Shown piece by piece: positions 27,230-36,076 of a stretch of DNA of 64,000 nt (positions are counted from its first letter, which is position 1; each line of letters begins with the position of its first letter). Position numbers and translations under genes: made by a program. The notes beneath the pieces are model-generated. The model ran no database searches and was not told the DNA's origin. It saw nothing but the letters and a program-made list of their open reading frames with translations. This stretch comes from Acinetobacter brisouii CIP 110357 (GTDB lineage: Bacteria; Pseudomonadota; Gammaproteobacteria; Pseudomonadales; Moraxellaceae). The stretch covers positions 453,536 through 517,535 of the forward strand of contig NZ_KI530762.1 in assembly GCF_000488275.1 (NCBI RefSeq). The letters are read 5' to 3'.

Positions 27230-27343
27230 ACAGGCAAGAAAAAAGGCTTAAACCCTTTAGATTTAAGCCTTTCCAACTTATACATCGTCATATTACGGCA
27301 TATAAATTTAAGTATATGGTGGAGATGGCGGGAGTTGAACCCG
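27230..27343. repeat. right attachment region at the ssrA 3' end
   Basis: 27230-27272 is the second copy of the 43-bp terminator repeat (left copy 17078-17120). 27324-27343 is the tmRNA acceptor/T-arm sequence matched by the decayed left core. The crossover probably lies within the T-arm segment; the exact bases cannot be fixed from one sequence. Confidence 0.72.
27239..27272 (-). terminator. ssrA terminator
   Basis: AAAGGCTTAAA (27242-27252) and TTTAAGCCTTT (27262-27272) form a perfect 11-bp stem, followed on the minus strand by TTTTTTCTT. It lies 45 bp past the tmRNA 3' end. The copy at 17090-17120 has one C/T difference. Confidence 0.85.
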
Positions 27344-27675
27344 CGTCCGCCAGCATTACGCTCGAGAATACTACATGCTTAGATATCGTCTATTGTTTTA
27401 ACATTAAGTGACCCGACGAACAGGGTACAAAACGCGATCCTCTTAGTTTGGTATAAAGCCCCGAGGCTTGGCTTTATACGGACTTGTGTGCGTGCGCTTC
27501 AGTCGGACTCTCTAACCACAAGTATTCGGAGAGGCGGACAAGCTGCCCTTAGGCAGCTAGAGCGTATGATTCGTCGTTTGCGACTAAAAAATGCAAATTT
27601 GATTTACGAGAGAAAATGCGCTCTCGGCATGCATCTATGAGTTTCATCACCAGCGTCGAAGCCAAGAACATCCCC
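27317..27675 (-). ncRNA. ssrA: transfer-messenger RNA (tmRNA)
   Basis: Rescues stalled ribosomes and tags the nascent protein for proteolysis. The 5' end GGGGATG pairs with the 3' CATCTCC before ACCA, closing the tRNA-like acceptor stem. The 3' segment GGTTCAACTCCC is the T-arm. The tag frame (27549-27581) reads ANDESYALAA then TAA, close to the E. coli tag ANDENYALAA. About 359 nt, normal. Its 3' end is the island's attachment site and is intact. Confidence 0.95.
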
Positions 27676-27689
27676 ATGATGATCGGTGA

Positions 27690-27695
27690 ATTATA
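27690..27695 (-). promoter_or_regulatory. -10 box of ssrA
   Basis: TATAAT on the minus strand, 15 bases before the mature 5' end, leaving room for a short precursor trimmed by RNase P. No strong -35 is visible at 17 bp. The 27696-27991 remainder holds no gene; a TATAAT at 27803-27808 could serve tonB. Confidence 0.6.
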
Positions 27696-27991
27696 ACATA
27701 ACAATCGAAGAACTGATAATTTTTATTATATTCAGCCATCCTTGCATCATGATCAGTACTCGATTTATTACAGAAAATCGATTGGAAAAATAATAATTAC
27801 GTTATAATATAACAAATATTAAGGCGTTTTTATTGCCAAATTTTTATGATTTATTTAGAGGCGAATAAATTGTGAAAAGAGGTTGAAAATGAAAACACTT
27901 CTCATTTATTATATTGAGACTTAATCGTTCAACTCGATAGTTGTGATTTGTCTATCACGATAAGTCATACGCCACAGGTTATAGTTGTGTT

Positions 27992-28792
27992 ATGAGTCAT
28001 TCTCCTGCATTGAATTTAGATCCTCATCCTAGTGATCGTATGAAAAAGAAAATACTTGCGACATTTATTGCCGTTGTGGTTGGACATATCGGCGTATTTT
28101 GGGCGTTGGGTCAAATGAAAATTCAGGATTTAAAGCCAGTTCATAAACCACCACTACAAGTACGTTTTGTTAAAATTCAACAACCTTCCAAGCCATTGCC
28201 TCCAAAACAAAAAGAAAAACCAAAGCCACAGGAAAAACCAAAAGAGGTCAAGGAAGTTAAAATTGTTGAAAAACAGCTGCCTCCACCACCTAAAAAAGTT
28301 GAAAAAATTCAACAGGTCAAGACTCAAGCACCAAAGCATGCTGTAGAGCAACCTGTTGTAAAAGCTCCACCTGCACCTGTAGTCACCACGACAAAATCTG
28401 CGATTACTAAATCTGCACCACAGCCTGCACCACAACCGGTTGCACCACAGCCCAGCGCTCCTATTGCTGATCCATCACCAAAAACGGTGAGTATTGGGGG
28501 AGGCTCTGGTGTTGAATGGAAATATGGGACAGATAGGATTACACGTGGCTTAAATGAAGTTGTAGAAGATTTTTTAAACAGTAATACTGACGATAGCCTA
28601 AAAGGTACTTTTGTCATAAAGCTAAGAATACATGCAACGGCAAAAGGTACGATCACTGATGTTGAAATTATTAAGTCATCAGGAAATAGTAAGTTGGATC
28701 AAATGGTGAAACGTTATATTTCAAGACAGAGCTTTAAGCCTTATGCGCATGATTTTATTGCACCTCAACCTTTTGCATTAAATCTGAATTAA
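27992..28792 (+). CDS. tonB: TonB-family energy transducer
   Basis: Spans the periplasm and passes inner-membrane proton energy to outer-membrane receptors. An N-terminal anchor helix (ILATFIAVVVGHIGVFWAL) is followed by a long Pro/Lys-rich rod (about residues 46-150) and a TonB C-terminal domain (IKLRIHATAKGTITDVEIIKSSG, then LDQMVKRYISRQSFKPY). 266 residues. First gene of a tonB-exbB-exbD operon. An ATG at 28040 is an alternative start. The TonB-dependent receptor at 44 kb is a likely client. Confidence 0.9.
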   Translation: MSHSPALNLDPHPSDRMKKKILATFIAVVVGHIGVFWALGQMKIQDLKPVHKPPLQVRFVKIQQPSKPLPPKQKEKPKPQEKPKEVKEVKIVEKQLPPPPKKVEKIQQVKTQAPKHAVEQPVVKAPPAPVVTTTKSAITKSAPQPAPQPVAPQPSAPIADPSPKTVSIGGGSGVEWKYGTDRITRGLNEVVEDFLNSNTDDSLKGTFVIKLRIHATAKGTITDVEIIKSSGNSKLDQMVKRYISRQSFKPYAHDFIAPQPFALNLN

Positions 28793-28827
28793 ATTTACGG
28801 CTAATTTATGAAATCAGGAGTTCGAGC

Positions 28828-29460
28828 ATGAACTTTTCAATCTACTGGCAAAATGCCGATGCAGTAAGTAAAACGCTGTATTTTGTACTCATTGTAATGT
28901 CGATTACAACGTGGACGGTTTTTGCTTTACGTTTAATGGGTACACGTCACCTTAAACAACAAGCATATGCTCAACTCGAACAAGCGTTGACCAAGCTTAA
29001 AGCTAAACTTGCACCTTTGGCATTTGATCAGCGTAAAGCAGTTGCCGAACAAGCTTTACTGCGTCAAATTTCTGAAGAAAAAACTTCAGCAGAAAAAGGT
29101 GTTGCTGTTCTGGGAACAATTGCTTCAATCGCACCATTTGTAGGACTATTTGGTACAGTTTGGGGAATTTTTCACGCGTTAGCGGCTGTTGGTCGTAGTG
29201 GGCAAGCTGGTTTGGCACAGGTTGCAACGCCAGTGGGCGAAGCACTGATCATGACAGGGCTAGGGCTTGGGGTTGCGATTCCTGCGGTACTTGCATATAA
29301 CATTTGTGTCCGTGCTAACCGTGCTTTAGCCCATGCGCTACAAGACAAAGCACATACTTTGCTGATTGACACCATGTTGCAACAAGATTCTGCGACACAA
29401 AGCAATACTGCAAATGCTGCCAAAACAGCTCAACAAAATTATGCTGGAGGTCAGGCATAA
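28828..29460 (+). CDS. exbB: ExbB, proton-channel subunit
   Basis: MotA/TolQ/ExbB family inner-membrane protein that powers TonB. Three hydrophobic segments: near residues 15-35, GTIASIAPFVGLFGTVWGIF, and the third in EALIMTGLGLGVAIPAVLAY. The second segment carries the family signature. 210 residues. Its stop overlaps the exbD start by one base, so the two are coupled. Confidence 0.93.
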   Translation: MNFSIYWQNADAVSKTLYFVLIVMSITTWTVFALRLMGTRHLKQQAYAQLEQALTKLKAKLAPLAFDQRKAVAEQALLRQISEEKTSAEKGVAVLGTIASIAPFVGLFGTVWGIFHALAAVGRSGQAGLAQVATPVGEALIMTGLGLGVAIPAVLAYNICVRANRALAHALQDKAHTLLIDTMLQQDSATQSNTANAAKTAQQNYAGGQA

Positions 29461-29864
29461 TGGCTTTTCAATTGGGTGAAGATCACGATACTGGCATGAA
29501 TGAGATGAACCTCATTCCGCTAATCGATATTATGCTGGTGTTGATGATTATTTTCTTGGTGACAGCAACCGTTGCGAATCCATCGATTCCTTTGACTTTA
29601 CCCAAGACCACAGCGCAAATCACCACACCTCCACCTCATGCAATTACCATCAGTATTAATGCTAAAGGTGAAGTGGCATGGAATGATCAAATGATCAGTT
29701 TAGATGATTTGTCTCAGCGTTTTCATGCTGCAGGTCAACAAGCACAAAAACCAACTGTACAATTACGTGCTGATAAACAATCACGCTACGATACAGTGGC
29801 ACAAGTCATGTCACGTGCCAGCGAAGCTGGGTTGAGTGATATTGCTTTTGTCAGTGAAAACTAA
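29460..29864 (+). CDS. exbD: ExbD, TonB-system accessory subunit
   Basis: Single-helix inner-membrane protein with a periplasmic domain, 134 residues. The N-terminus MNEMNLIPLIDIMLVLMIIFLV contains the membrane helix with the essential Asp (LIDIML). The C-terminal domain (VQLRADKQSRYDTVAQVM) is typical of ExbD/TolR. ATG overlaps the exbB stop. Last gene of the operon, followed by a terminator. Confidence 0.93.
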   Translation: MAFQLGEDHDTGMNEMNLIPLIDIMLVLMIIFLVTATVANPSIPLTLPKTTAQITTPPPHAITISINAKGEVAWNDQMISLDDLSQRFHAAGQQAQKPTVQLRADKQSRYDTVAQVMSRASEAGLSDIAFVSEN

Positions 29865-29877
29865 ATCATGCTGAGAT

Positions 29878-29907
29878 AAAAAAGCGACATTGAAGTCGCT
29901 TTTTTTT
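29878..29907. terminator. bidirectional terminator between exbD and msrA
   Basis: AAAGCGAC (29881-29888), loop ATTGAA, GTCGCTTT (29895-29902), with A-run before and eight Ts after. Serves both convergent genes. Confidence 0.9.
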
Positions 29908-30427
29908 ATGCTTTGAGCAAACCTTGAAACTTGCTACGTAATTTATTTAATTTTGGGGGAATTGCAAAATTGCAGTAGCCTTGGCTTGGATTTTTAGCAT
30001 AGTAATTTTGATGATAATCTTCGGCAGCATAGAAAACTGGTGCAGCCGTTAATTCGGTCACCACTTGAACACCTTCTGCTTTGAGCTCATCAATAAACTG
30101 TTTAGCTTGCTGTTTTTGCTCATTATTATAGTAGTAAATCACTGAACGATATTGTGTACCAATATCATTGCCCTGACGGTTTAAGGTCGTTGGATCATGT
30201 GTTGCAAAAAATACAGTCAATAAATCAGTGTAACGGACTTGTTCTTCATCAAAGTCAATTTTTACGACTTCCGCATGTCCAGTATTGCCACTGCATACTG
30301 CTTCATAGCTTGGTTCAACAAGATGACCACCTGCATAACCACTGGTTACCTGTATAACACCGCGTAACTGTAAAAAAACGGCTTCTACACACCAGAAACA
30401 GCCACCACCAAATAACGCCTGTTGCAT
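29906..30427 (-). CDS. msrA: peptide methionine-(S)-S-oxide reductase
   Basis: Repairs oxidised methionine. The catalytic motif [12 protein letters not shown] is at the N-terminus, followed by [27 protein letters not shown] and [15 protein letters not shown] with a resolving cysteine near the end. 173 residues, full single-domain MsrA without an MsrB fusion. Cytoplasmic (no signal peptide). Confidence 0.95.
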   Translation of the reverse strand: MQQALFGGGCFWCVEAVFLQLRGVIQVTSGYAGGHLVEPSYEAVCSGNTGHAEVVKIDFDEEQVRYTDLLTVFFATHDPTTLNRQGNDIGTQYRSVIYYYNNEQKQQAKQFIDELKAEGVQVVTELTAAPVFYAAEDYHQNYYAKNPSQGYCNFAIPPKLNKLRSKFQGLLKA

Positions 30428-30454
30428 ATCTAGATCCTTAAATGAACTTAAAAA

Positions 30455-30910
30455 TTAGTGATTTTGAGAATGTAATTCCATAATTACATGGTTAGATTGA
30501 TCTTTTAATTTTAAGATTTGTTTTTCTACACTAAAGCTTGTCACTTTTGCTAATGCTAAATGAAATTGATCACTGATTTGCATATTGCCTACACACATCA
30601 TTTTCGTTGATGCCAGAGGGCTTAAGTGCAAATGATTGCCTTGCAACTGATAACTCCCAAAAAATCGGTTACAGCCATCGCTACCTTTAACCTGTTGGCT
30701 ATTCGCATCAAAACTTAAAGAGGGTTGATGAGCGAGTTCATCAGCAGAGAGAGCATGTCCTTGAATATGTGTGACTTGCCAAATCACTTGCTTTGCTTGA
30801 AGCTCCTGCTGCTGTTGTGAAAGACTTGCTGAAGGTTGGTAAGGTAAGCTTGAACATGCTGAAATGACACCCAAGCTGGTAAAAAGAGTCAATAAAATAA
30901 GTTTTTTCAT
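30455..30910 (-). CDS. META-domain lipoprotein (HslJ-like)
   Basis: 151 residues. A lipoprotein signal peptide ends in the lipobox VISAC (cysteine near residue 19). The META domain follows: WQVTHIQGHAL, LSFDANSQQVKGSDGCNRFFGSY and a final ILKLKD. HslJ homologues are heat-inducible envelope proteins of unclear function. It lies 27 bp upstream of msrA on the same strand and may share its transcript. Confidence 0.82.
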   Translation of the reverse strand: MKKLILLTLFTSLGVISACSSLPYQPSASLSQQQQELQAKQVIWQVTHIQGHALSADELAHQPSLSFDANSQQVKGSDGCNRFFGSYQLQGNHLHLSPLASTKMMCVGNMQISDQFHLALAKVTSFSVEKQILKLKDQSNHVIMELHSQNH

Positions 30911-31156
30911 TACAGTAGTTTAATCCTATTTAAGCTGTTTTTTTAAGTATATTTTTTAAAAATGCGACTAAAAAGTATTATATGAGATGAATTATGTTTA
31001 TAAAAAGTAAAATGTGACACAGGTACTATAATTTACATTTCACATGAATTGTTTACAAAAATCTTAAAAAGTGTGATTTATGTGTTGATTTGTATCGTTT
31101 TGTTATAATAGACTGAATCATATTGAAAACAAAGATCTTAAAAAGGAATGATTTTT

Positions 31157-31903
31157 ATGAAAAAAAGTACAATTTTGATTGGGGCATTAGCAGCAGCAAT
31201 TACCGTTCCTGCTTTAGCTGCGGATGGCGTGTTAAAAGATGCTTATGTATCTGCAAAAGTAGGTTTGAATATTACAGACTTAAATGCTGATAAATTAAAA
31301 TCTAACAATTCAACAGTATCGTATGATTTATCTTCAGATGATAAACAAAATTTAGCCACTGGTGCGATTGCTTTTGGTTGGAACTTGGAACCAAGTTTAC
31401 ATGTACCAGTACGTACAGAACTTGAATATTCAGCGCAACAAGATCATCAATTTGACAGTAAACATGTATTGGGAAGCAATCCTGTTGTTACTGTTTATCT
31501 TAAAGATGCAGTTAAGCTTCAACAACAGTCAGTGATGTGGAATACCTACTTTGACTGGAAAAACACAACCAAATTCACGCCTTATTTTGCAGTTGGTGTA
31601 GGTGCAACGAGTATTCATACAAAGGGTACACTTTCTTTGAATCAGGATTGGAATGAAGTTGGTACTAGTGGCACTTGGCAGCAAAATATTGCTAAAACTT
31701 CAAAAACAACTACGAATTTTGTGTGGTCTGTGGGTGTAGGTACCTCTTACGCAATTACTCCAAATCTAGCAGCTGATTTTTCTTATAAATATATCGACTC
31801 AGGTAAGTTAAAACAGTATTACAATGACTTTGAAACTGATGTTGAATCAAGTTATAACTTACGTGCGCACAACCTTGCATTGGGTCTACGTTACTCATTC
31901 TAA
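31157..31903 (+). CDS. outer-membrane beta-barrel protein
   Basis: 249 residues from the ATG at 31157 (MKKSTILIGALAAAITVPALA, signal peptide with cleavage after ALAA or ALA). The ATG at 31148 sits on top of the AAGGA site and is unlikely. The mature part alternates polar and aromatic residues, with DAYVSAKVGLNITDL, YFAVGVGATSI and VWSVGVGTSYAITPNLAADF, and ends in aromatic Phe (LGLRYSF), as barrel proteins do. Looks like an 8-strand OmpW/OmpA-barrel type; no specific substrate can be read. Monocistronic, terminator after it. Confidence 0.78.
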   Translation: MKKSTILIGALAAAITVPALAADGVLKDAYVSAKVGLNITDLNADKLKSNNSTVSYDLSSDDKQNLATGAIAFGWNLEPSLHVPVRTELEYSAQQDHQFDSKHVLGSNPVVTVYLKDAVKLQQQSVMWNTYFDWKNTTKFTPYFAVGVGATSIHTKGTLSLNQDWNEVGTSGTWQQNIAKTSKTTTNFVWSVGVGTSYAITPNLAADFSYKYIDSGKLKQYYNDFETDVESSYNLRAHNLALGLRYSF

Positions 31904-31927
31904 TTTGAGTTTATAGCATCTAGAAGT

Positions 31928-31962
31928 AAAAGAGGAACAAATTGATTTGTTCCTCTTTTTTT
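31928..31962. terminator. bidirectional terminator
   Basis: AAAAGAGGAACAAA (31928-31941), loop TTGA, TTTGTTCCTCTTTT (31946-31959). The perfect 14-bp stem lies between the barrel gene and folA. Confidence 0.92.
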
Positions 31963-31965
31963 GAC

Positions 31966-32478
31966 TTATTTTGTATAAGTTGCAAACTCAAAAGCAACAC
32001 CTGATTGTTCATCGACATGTTTTTCACTACAAACCTTATGAAATTCATCTGGAATTTCAGGGTAGTAGGCATCACCTTGTACATCAAGCTCAACATGAGT
32101 TAGCTCTAAACGATCTGCAATTTTCATGGTTTGAGTAAAAATTTCCCCACCACCAATCACAAAAATACTTTCAGGTTTTTCGCTTGCAGCCACATCGGTC
32201 AGCGCTTGAGCCAATGCATCTTCAATGCTATGTGCGACTTTAACCTTGTCAAAAGACCATGATGTATCGCGAGTAATCACCCAATTCACACGTTTAGGTA
32301 AGGCGCGCCCCATGGACTCGAGGGTTTTACGCCCCATCACGACCACACCACCTTGAGTGATAGCTTTAAAGTGTTTTAAATCTGCGGAAATATGCCAAGG
32401 CAGAGCATTGCCTTTACCAATACAGCGTTGTTGATCCATCGCTACGACATGGACGATTTCGATTCCTTGAAAACTCAT
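31966..32478 (-). CDS. folA: dihydrofolate reductase
   Basis: Reduces dihydrofolate with NADPH; restores the folate used by ThyA. Seen: [40 protein letters not shown], then [13 protein letters not shown]. The active-site acid is the Asp in SADLKHF. 170 residues, normal chromosomal type. Start overlaps the thyA stop by 4 bp. Confidence 0.96.
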   Translation of the reverse strand: MSFQGIEIVHVVAMDQQRCIGKGNALPWHISADLKHFKAITQGGVVVMGRKTLESMGRALPKRVNWVITRDTSWSFDKVKVAHSIEDALAQALTDVAASEKPESIFVIGGGEIFTQTMKIADRLELTHVELDVQGDAYYPEIPDEFHKVCSEKHVDEQSGVAFEFATYTK

Positions 32479-33317
32479 ACAGCCACCGGTGCTTTAATTG
32501 CAGAATGTGATTGATAATTAACAATTTCGATATCTTCAAATTTGAATTCAAAAATATCTTTAACATCAGGGTTGAGCTTAAGCTGACACAGTGGTAATGG
32601 TTCACGTGTTAACTGTAGGCGAGCTTGTTCAAAATGGTTGGCATATAAATGCGTATCGCCACCAGTCCAGACAAAGTCACCAACACCTAGACCACAGACT
32701 TGAGCCACCATATGGGTCAGTAGGGCATAGCTGGCAATATTAAATGGCACGCCCAGAAACACGTCGGCACTACGCTGATACAACTGGCAAGACAGTTTGC
32801 CATCTTGTACAAAGAACTGGAACAATGTGTGACATGGCGGTAAAGCGACTTGTCCAGCTTCTTGCGGATTCCAGCCTGAAACAATCAGGCGACGCGAATT
32901 TGGATTGGTTTTGATTTCATTAATTAACCACTGAATCTGGTCAAAGCCATCTTTTTGGTAGCTGCCATCGGTATTTTTAGTCGCGCCAAAGTTACGCCAT
33001 TGATGTCCGTACACAGGGCCGAGTTCACCTTCAGGGCGACCAAAACGTGCAGTTTGTTCTGCTGTTGCCCACTCGTCCCAAATGGTGACTTTGTTGTTTT
33101 GTAAGTACTGGACGTTGGTATCGCCTTTTAAAAACCACAACAGTTCAATCGCAATCGAGCGGAAATGAACTTTTTTGGTGGTCAGTAAGGGAAATCCTTG
33201 ATTGAGGTCAAAACGCATTTGATGACCAAATACAGAACGCGTCCCTGTCCCTGTACGGTCGCCTTTGTCGCCGCCGTTGTCCAGAATGTGCTGTAGTAGA
33301 TCAAGATACGCTTTCAT
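32475..33317 (-). CDS. thyA: thymidylate synthase
   Basis: Makes dTMP from dUMP using methylenetetrahydrofolate. The nucleophile lies in [12 protein letters not shown]. Other motifs: [34 protein letters not shown] and [16 protein letters not shown]. 280 residues, full length. thyA and folA overlap (ATGA), pairing the two steps of folate cycling. Confidence 0.97.
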   Translation of the reverse strand: MKAYLDLLQHILDNGGDKGDRTGTGTRSVFGHQMRFDLNQGFPLLTTKKVHFRSIAIELLWFLKGDTNVQYLQNNKVTIWDEWATAEQTARFGRPEGELGPVYGHQWRNFGATKNTDGSYQKDGFDQIQWLINEIKTNPNSRRLIVSGWNPQEAGQVALPPCHTLFQFFVQDGKLSCQLYQRSADVFLGVPFNIASYALLTHMVAQVCGLGVGDFVWTGGDTHLYANHFEQARLQLTREPLPLCQLKLNPDVKDIFEFKFEDIEIVNYQSHSAIKAPVAV

Positions 33318-33491
33318 AAAATTCCTATAGAGCTGAAATGTTACGACCTGATGTGTCGTACTGTGGCAGGTTGAGGATTTTACCCTAATATAGAACCTTG
33401 AATAATGTTTTTTAGCAAAAATGCCGACGACTCTATCATACTGATCATATCAAAAACCGATGCCAATAACATTGGGCGATTCCTGATTTAA

Positions 33492-33839
33492 TCAGTCAAA
33501 GCGTTTCGCTCGATTTTGATAAATCGACATAATAAATAGGCCTAAGATCATAAAACCCAGTCCTTGACCGAGCCATGCCCAAAGCGCATTACTCGGTTGT
33601 AAACCAAGTGCAGTCAAACCGCCTAGAGGTAAAATCCAGACCAGTAATTTGGTATACGGGCGGCGCGCAGCAAATTGGTAAATCAAATGCATAAAAACCC
33701 CAACAGCAACACAGATTCCGACCCAAATAGAAGGTAGAGCCGACACTTTGGATAGGAGCATTGTCATTACACAAATGGCGATGGTGATCATGAGTTTAAC
33801 GTTGCGGGTACAGCGTTCAGAATACCAAAATTGCAGCAT
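33492..33839 (-). CDS. small inner-membrane protein, paralogue 1
   Basis: 115 residues with about four hydrophobic segments (ITIAICVMTMLLSKV, IWVGICVAVGVFMHLIYQF, LLVWILPLGGLTALGL, WLGQGLGFMILGLFIM). It begins MLQFWYSERCTRNVKLM, closely like the next gene's MLEFWFEPTTTLARKIL, so the two are a tandem pair 2 bp apart. Function unknown. Between lgt and thyA, all on the minus strand. Confidence 0.65.
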   Translation of the reverse strand: MLQFWYSERCTRNVKLMITIAICVMTMLLSKVSALPSIWVGICVAVGVFMHLIYQFAARRPYTKLLVWILPLGGLTALGLQPSNALWAWLGQGLGFMILGLFIMSIYQNRAKRFD

Positions 33840-33841
33840 AA

Positions 33842-34219
33842 TTAAGATTCAGTTGAAGTAGGTTTTGACAAACGTGCCAGTGGTGAAAAAATAAAAACAC
33901 TCAGTGCCATAAAAGCCAGCCCTTGAATGCCTAAAATCAGTAAATCATCCATAGTTTTCATAAACAGCACTGCCAAAATCAGTGCGAGTGGAATCCATGT
34001 AAACACACGAAATAAAAAACGGCTGGGGTCATTTTTTGCAATTTGCAAACGCGCATAACGACAAATCAAAAACACCAATCCTGTACCTGTAAACATCAGA
34101 ATCACCGCAGAGGGTAGTGGTTTATACAGATATAGACCCACAGCGATTGCAATCGTAAGTAATAAAATTAGAATTTTACGCGCAAGTGTGGTGGTGGGTT
34201 CAAACCAGAATTCGAGCAT
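33842..34219 (-). CDS. small inner-membrane protein, paralogue 2
   Basis: 125 residues, four hydrophobic segments (ILILLLTIAIAVGLYLY, AVILMFTGTGLVFLI, FTWIPLALILAVLFM, LLILGIQGLAFMALSVFIF). Shares start motif, length and topology with its downstream neighbour. Function unknown. It lies 88 bp downstream of lgt, past the lgt terminator. Confidence 0.65.
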   Translation of the reverse strand: MLEFWFEPTTTLARKILILLLTIAIAVGLYLYKPLPSAVILMFTGTGLVFLICRYARLQIAKNDPSRFLFRVFTWIPLALILAVLFMKTMDDLLILGIQGLAFMALSVFIFSPLARLSKPTSTES

Positions 34220-34262
34220 ATTGTGTGGAAAAAATGACGAAGGATATGCCGCACTTTAGCAT

Positions 34263-34283
34263 AAAAAAAGGGACTTTCGTCCC
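34263..34283 (-). terminator. terminator after lgt
   Basis: GGGAC (34270-34274) and GTCCC (34279-34283) with a TTTC loop; the A-run to the left gives a T-run on the minus strand. Confidence 0.75.
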
Positions 34284-34307
34284 TGATCGTATGATGTGAC
34301 GGTGCTT

Positions 34308-35120
34308 TTATTTATTGACTGTCCAATCATAAACTTTGCGTTTATAGGCAAAGGCTAAGAGCAGTAATCCCGCAATAATCATTGGGAAAGAGAGCATTTG
34401 CCCTTTGGTCACCCAACCAAACAGGATAAAGCCTTGATCTGCATCGGGTTCACGGAAAAATTCCATAAAGAAGCGCGACAAACCATACCCCATAAGAAAC
34501 AGGGCAGATACCGCCATGCGTGGGCGTGGCTTGCTGCTAAACCACCATAAAATAATAAATAACAATAAACCTTCACACAGGGCTTGGTAAATTTGCGAAG
34601 GATGGCGCACCAGATGTAATGGGTCAGTTGGGAAAATCATACCAAATGGATAATTGGGATCGGTCACAGGGCGACCATATAATTCACCGCCAATAAAGTT
34701 ACCAATTCGTCCAAACATTAACCCTGTCGGGACACAAGGCGCAATAAAGTCCATGGTTTGAAACCAGGTTTTTTGGTATTTTTTACACCACAGCAGCATG
34801 GCGACCATCACACCAATAAAACCGCCGTGGAAGCTCATACCACCTGTCCACACCTGAAACAACCAAGTTGGGTTAGCGAGAAATTTATCAAATTCATAGA
34901 ACAACACATAACCGACCCGACCACCGAGCACGACACCTAAAGCACCATAAAAAACCAGATCAGATACCATCTCGGCTGTCCAGTCGGTACGTTGTTTTGC
35001 CCGATAGTTGGCAAGTCCCCATGCACATAAAAATGCCAAGAGGTACATTAATCCATACCAGTGTACTTTGAGCGGGCCAAGCTCAATCGCAATTGGATTG
35101 ATGTTGGGATAGGTCAGCAT
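34308..35120 (-). CDS. lgt: prolipoprotein diacylglyceryl transferase
   Basis: Inner-membrane enzyme that adds diacylglycerol to the lipobox cysteine of prolipoproteins. Seven-helix layout with [35 protein letters not shown] and the Lgt signature [15 protein letters not shown] use the ATG ending at 35120 ([11 protein letters not shown]), which has AAAGGA 7 bases upstream; the frame to 35135 is less likely. 270 residues, normal. Confidence 0.95.
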   Translation of the reverse strand: MLTYPNINPIAIELGPLKVHWYGLMYLLAFLCAWGLANYRAKQRTDWTAEMVSDLVFYGALGVVLGGRVGYVLFYEFDKFLANPTWLFQVWTGGMSFHGGFIGVMVAMLLWCKKYQKTWFQTMDFIAPCVPTGLMFGRIGNFIGGELYGRPVTDPNYPFGMIFPTDPLHLVRHPSQIYQALCEGLLLFIILWWFSSKPRPRMAVSALFLMGYGLSRFFMEFFREPDADQGFILFGWVTKGQMLSFPMIIAGLLLLAFAYKRKVYDWTVNK

Positions 35121-35216
35121 GACTATTCCTTTCATTTCTGTATGTTTGGCAAGATTCTAGCCGATAAACCTTAAAAATGTTGTACATTCAATGTGTAAAG
35201 ATACAAAGGATCTGTT

Positions 35217-35999
35217 ATGTGTATTGTGGCGCTGGCATGGCAAGTGGTGGAAGGTTTACCTATATGTTTATTGTCCAATCGGGATGAGTTCTATATCCGC
35301 CCAACCCAGTCCTTACGACACTGGCAACATAGTCCGATTATCGCAGGGCAGGACTTGCAGTCGGGTGGAACATGGATGGGCATCACCGAAACGGGGCGCT
35401 GGGCAGTAATCACCAATTATCGGGATGCTTCAGATCAGCGAACTTATCCGACTTCACGCGGTGAAATTGTGGCAGATTATTTGGCATTAGATTTACCACC
35501 GATTCGTTTTGCCCAGCAACTGGAGCAACGACAGCAAGATTACGCAGGGTTTAACCTGATTGTGGGTGATCGGCAACAAGCCGTATATATGAGCAATCGA
35601 GGGGAAGCACCACAGGTATTGGCACATGGTGTGTATGTGATGTCCAATGGCCTCATGTCGGAGCATTGGGCGAAAAACCAGCATTTGCGTCAGCGTTTTG
35701 TACAAGAATTTTTGCCACTCTTGGCTTTGCCTGATGTATCCGAATCAGACTTGCAACAGGTGGCTTGGGACATATTGGAAGATCAGCGCCAGCGCTTGCC
35801 TGAACAGTTGCCACAGACAGGCATTGCTCGGGAACTGGAACAACTGCTGTCCTCGACTTTTATTGCCAGCCCCAACTACGGCACGCGCTGTTCTAATTTT
35901 TTGCGCTGTTTTCAGCAGCATGCGGTCTGGTTGGAAAAAACTCAACAAGGGCCACAGCAAGGAAAGATTCAACGTATCGAGTTTAGCTACTCTGGTTGA
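35217..35999 (+). CDS. NRDE/TANGO2-family protein
   Basis: Begins MCIVALAW with Cys2 as the likely processed N-terminal nucleophile, followed by LLSNRDEFY, the NRDE signature, then SGGTWMGITETGRWAVITNYRD. 260 residues. Bacterial members are of unknown biochemical role; animal TANGO2 affects Golgi and metabolism. Its stop overlaps the long upstream frame of the next gene, and its promoter region is shared divergently with lgt. Confidence 0.85.
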   Translation: MCIVALAWQVVEGLPICLLSNRDEFYIRPTQSLRHWQHSPIIAGQDLQSGGTWMGITETGRWAVITNYRDASDQRTYPTSRGEIVADYLALDLPPIRFAQQLEQRQQDYAGFNLIVGDRQQAVYMSNRGEAPQVLAHGVYVMSNGLMSEHWAKNQHLRQRFVQEFLPLLALPDVSESDLQQVAWDILEDQRQRLPEQLPQTGIARELEQLLSSTFIASPNYGTRCSNFLRCFQQHAVWLEKTQQGPQQGKIQRIEFSYSG

Positions 36000-36076
36000 G
36001 TCGGCTTGATGAAATTTTCTGGACAGGAAATGATTTTTATAGACTGAAATCGCTGTCATCAATAAGGATATTGACG

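Larger units (their letters stand above)
17148..27343. mobile_element. ssrA-integrated genomic island of about 10.2 kb (satellite-like)
   Basis: Bounded by the two att regions described separately. It carries a P4-type tyrosine integrase adjacent to ssrA, an unknown element protein, an AlpA-like regulator, a winged-helix protein, a small membrane protein, a 41-residue ORF, a DUF3987 ATPase, iterated TTAGTCA sites, two exported proteins, a lone AT-rich ORF and about 2 kb of repeat-rich non-coding DNA. The core genes are visibly less AT-rich than the cargo at 18.5-21.4 kb, so the island is a mosaic. No structural phage genes, terminase or conjugation genes are seen; a phage satellite or simple integrative island is the best fit. 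Confidence 0.82.

Noticed and set aside
27191..27382. Plus-strand ORF of 63 codons containing WWRWRELNPRPP
   Set aside because: It is the complement of the ssrA terminator and tmRNA 3' end; this peptide is a well-known artefact of translating the antisense of tRNA-like 3' ends.
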